Shown here: positions 62,050 through 64,000 of the stretch, one piece after another
Layout of the letters: every line of letters begins with the position of its first letter
How positions within the stretch are numbered: position 1 is the first letter of the stretch
Source of the DNA: Paenibacillus sp. JZ16
GTDB lineage: Bacteria; Bacillota; Bacilli; Paenibacillales; Paenibacillaceae
NCBI RefSeq assembly: GCF_015326965.1
Contig: NZ_CP017659.1
Coordinates: 2,356,001 to 2,420,000, forward strand
DNA: 64,000 nucleotides
Direction of reading: 5' to 3'
Program-made: the position numbers and the translations under genes
The notes under the pieces: model-generated
The model's database searches: none
Seen by the model: only the letters and a program-made list of their open reading frames with translations
Told to the model about the DNA's origin: nothing

Positions 62050-62928
62050 CTATTCCTTAATGGCGCCGATCAAAACGCCTTTGACGAAATATTTTTGCAA
62101 AAATGGATACAGAAGCAGTATCGGCAATGTGGAAACGATAATCGTTGCATATTTAATGGTGTCCGCGATCGCCATCCGGTCTCCCGAGGCCTCCGTCATC
62201 ATGTTGTCGGTCGTATTGGTTATGAGAATTTCCCGGAGCACGAGCTGGAGCGGAAATAGCTCCCGATCCCTCAGATAGATGAGCGCCCCGAAATATGAAT
62301 TCCAGTGTCCCACGGCATACCACAGAATCATGACGGCGATAACGGGCATGGACAGCGGAATAATGATCCGGAACAGAATGATCAGGTCGTTCGCCCCGTC
62401 GATTTTCGCCGATTCCTCAAGACTTATCGGAACGGACTGAAAGGCGGTCCGCATAATGATCATATTGAACGTCCCGATCATCCCGGGGATCAGCATCGCC
62501 CAGATCGTGTTCAGCATTCCCAGGTTATTGATCAGCAGATAAGTCGGAATCAGCCCGCCGCCGAAAAACATGGTGATGACGATCAGCATCATCAGGACAT
62601 TTTTGAAGTACAAATTTCTGCGGGACAGCACATATGCGCCGATCGCCGTGGCCACCAGATTGATGGCCGTTCCTGCCACGACGTAGATCAGCGTGTTCCG
62701 ATATCCCGTCGTAATCATCGGGTTGTTAAACACCGCCTTATAGGCTTCGAAGTTAATATCAAGCGGCGCGAACAGCAGCCCCCGGTGCTGGGCCAATGAA
62801 GCGGGATCGCTGAACGAAGCGAAGGCAACATACACGAACGGATATAAGGTGACGAAGCAGAGGCCCGTCAGGATCAATGCATTCAGACAGACGAAGGTTA
62901 TCTCGCCTGCGGATCGTTTGTTAGCCAT
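62050..62928 (-). CDS. ABC sugar importer permease (LplC-like)
   Basis: Protein of 292 aa with six predicted membrane helices. The EAA-loop SLEESAKIDGANDLIILFRIIIPLSMPVI and the C-terminal FVKGVLIGAIKE are typical. It lies 15 nt after the LplB-like permease gene, and the ATG follows GAGGGAGG. The binding protein gene may lie beyond the right edge. Confidence 0.93.
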   Translation of the reverse strand: MANKRSAGEITFVCLNALILTGLCFVTLYPFVYVAFASFSDPASLAQHRGLLFAPLDINFEAYKAVFNNPMITTGYRNTLIYVVAGTAINLVATAIGAYVLSRRNLYFKNVLMMLIVITMFFGGGLIPTYLLINNLGMLNTIWAMLIPGMIGTFNMIIMRTAFQSVPISLEESAKIDGANDLIILFRIIIPLSMPVIAVMILWYAVGHWNSYFGALIYLRDRELFPLQLVLREILITNTTDNMMTEASGDRMAIADTIKYATIIVSTLPILLLYPFLQKYFVKGVLIGAIKE

Positions 62929-62943
62929 GGACGACCTCCCTCT

Positions 62944-63891
62944 CTACCACAGTTTATGTTCGCTGACCCGCTTGCTGATGGAGTTCGCGAGTACAAGCAG
63001 GATAAAGCTGACTACCGCATTGAATAATCCAACGGCGGTCGTGAAGCCGTAATCCGTCTCCAGAACCCCTCTCCTGTAGACAAAGGTCGAGATCACGTCT
63101 GCCGTTTCATAAGTAAGCGGGCTGTACATCAGCAATACTTTTTCGCTGCCAACGCTAAGCATGGAGCCCATATTGAGAATAAAAATGATGATGATCGTCG
63201 GCAGCATGCCCGGCAGCGTGATGTGCAGCATCTGTTTCCAGCGGCCTGCGCCGTCCATCTTGGCCGCCTCGTACAGGGTCGGGTCAATGGTGGCGATGGC
63301 GGCAAGATAAATGATCGAACCCCAGCCTACGCCTTGCCAAATGCCGGAGCCGACATATATCGTACGGAACCAGCTGGCCTCGCTCATGAACGGAATCGAT
63401 TCGATGCCGAAAAAGCCCAGAATCTGATTCACCAAGCCATCTCTTGCGAGAAAATCGAACATGATCCCGGTTACCACGACGATGGATACGAAATGCGGCA
63501 AATACGATATCGTCTGAACCGTACGCTTAAACAGCCGGCTGCGGATTTCGTTCAGCAGCAGGGCAAGGATAATCGGTGCCGGAAACGCGAAGATGAGCTC
63601 ATAGATATTGATCAGAACGGTATTGCGCAGAAGGCGTTCGAAATAATAGCTGTTAAAAAAATTACGGAAATGCTCAAATCCGATCCACTCGCTTCCCCAA
63701 ATACCATCGGCAATGCTGAAATCTTTGAAAGCCATCAACAGACCGTACATCGGTCCATAGTGGAAGACGGCATAGTATAGAATGACGGGAAGCGCCAGTA
63801 TGTAGACGTATTTGTTCCGTTTCAAATCGTTCGCAATCGTTGTCCATTTCCCTTTGCGATGCTCGAAGGGATACTCCTGGGTTGCTGACAA
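62944..63891 (-). CDS. ABC sugar importer permease (LplB-like)
   Basis: Protein of 315 aa with six predicted membrane helices and family opening YAVFHYGPMYGLLMAFKDFS. The EAA-loop is LYEAAKMDGAGRWKQMLHITLPGMLPT. The TTG at 63891 is preferred, 6 nt after GGAGGGAGGG; a longer frame from 63909 begins inside the ribosome site. It is the first gene of the operon visible here. Confidence 0.92.
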   Translation of the reverse strand: MSATQEYPFEHRKGKWTTIANDLKRNKYVYILALPVILYYAVFHYGPMYGLLMAFKDFSIADGIWGSEWIGFEHFRNFFNSYYFERLLRNTVLINIYELIFAFPAPIILALLLNEIRSRLFKRTVQTISYLPHFVSIVVVTGIMFDFLARDGLVNQILGFFGIESIPFMSEASWFRTIYVGSGIWQGVGWGSIIYLAAIATIDPTLYEAAKMDGAGRWKQMLHITLPGMLPTIIIIFILNMGSMLSVGSEKVLLMYSPLTYETADVISTFVYRRGVLETDYGFTTAVGLFNAVVSFILLVLANSISKRVSEHKLW

Positions 63892-63929
63892 TCGAATCCC
63901 TCCCTCCAAATCAATTTATATGGCGCCAA

Positions 63930-64000
63930 GAGCGGCGGAGCCTGCATGTTTCCGCCGCTTCAGGACGTTTCCGTTTACCGTTTACCGCTTACCGTAACGC
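63930..64000. other. Right edge: hairpin and short CGTTTACC repeats
   Basis: AGCGGCGGA and TCCGCCGCT form a stem with an 11-nt loop (63930-63961), followed by GTTTACC/GCTTACC repeats toward the edge. On the minus strand there is no T-run, so this is not a clear terminator. No gene is seen. Confidence 0.4.

Noticed and set aside
63960..64000. CRISPR-like short repeats at the right edge
   Set aside because: The GTTTACC units are only 7-8 nt and directly adjacent, without spacers. They look like slippage.

Overview
The window reads as chromosomal DNA of an endospore-forming, low-to-mid GC Firmicute, most likely Paenibacillus or a close relative. Pointers are strong AGGAGG-type ribosome binding sites with many GTG and TTG starts, a complete GerA-type spore germination operon, a copper-amine-oxidase-N domain protein, YtxG/YtxH, DUF1450 and YutE-like proteins, a bacterial nitric oxide synthase, and many LplB/LplC-type sugar permeases next to AraC-domain regulators and glycoside hydrolases. 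No phage, insertion sequence, CRISPR array or plasmid function was seen. The species is an inference.

Region 1 (1-16.5 kb) is housekeeping: the end of an rRNA methyltransferase gene, an LTA-synthase-family protein, a PadR / HAAS-like / serine hydrolase operon, a His-rich HesB-like plus Cys-rich DUF1450 pair, a LysM-M14 peptidoglycan peptidase, glutamate racemase, nitric oxide synthase, YtxG/YtxH-like proteins, a YutE-like protein, a Dabb protein, an FAD-dependent oxidoreductase under a purine riboswitch, a regulator with two HTH repeats, a BNR lipoprotein and tRNA-Leu(CAG).

Region 2 (16.5-27.8 kb) has a secreted copper-amine-oxidase-N protein, a small membrane protein with a sigma-G-like promoter, a gerA operon in the order A-C-B, a YhhN protein, MgtC, and a glycerol 3-phosphate block (glpD, a HAD phosphatase, glpP). 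glpD has a long leader with its own promoter and an intrinsic terminator, which fits GlpP antitermination. A 120-nt repeat occurs twice, once inside this leader.

Region 3 (27.8-38.5 kb) holds two sugar or polyol cassettes of Gfo/Idh/MocA dehydrogenases and xylose-isomerase-like epimerases, each next to an AraC regulator. A MocR regulator, D-Ala-D-Ala ligase and aminotransferase unit follows.

Region 4 (38.5-64 kb) is a carbohydrate island. It has three ABC importers (two LplB/LplC type, one MalF/MalG type) without any ATPase gene, a YesM/YesN-type two-component system, two large membrane-anchored AraC regulators, two alpha-L-fucosidases (GH29), a GH88 unsaturated uronyl hydrolase and a DUF4091 protein. 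The enzymes lack signal peptides, so oligosaccharides are probably imported and then cut in the cytoplasm. The shared ATPase (MsmX type) must lie elsewhere.

The most interesting feature is the purine riboswitch at 13.90-14.01 kb. Its specificity base predicts guanine, but its terminator would be disrupted by ligand binding, which predicts an ON switch. It controls an uncharacterised flavoprotein rather than a known purine gene.
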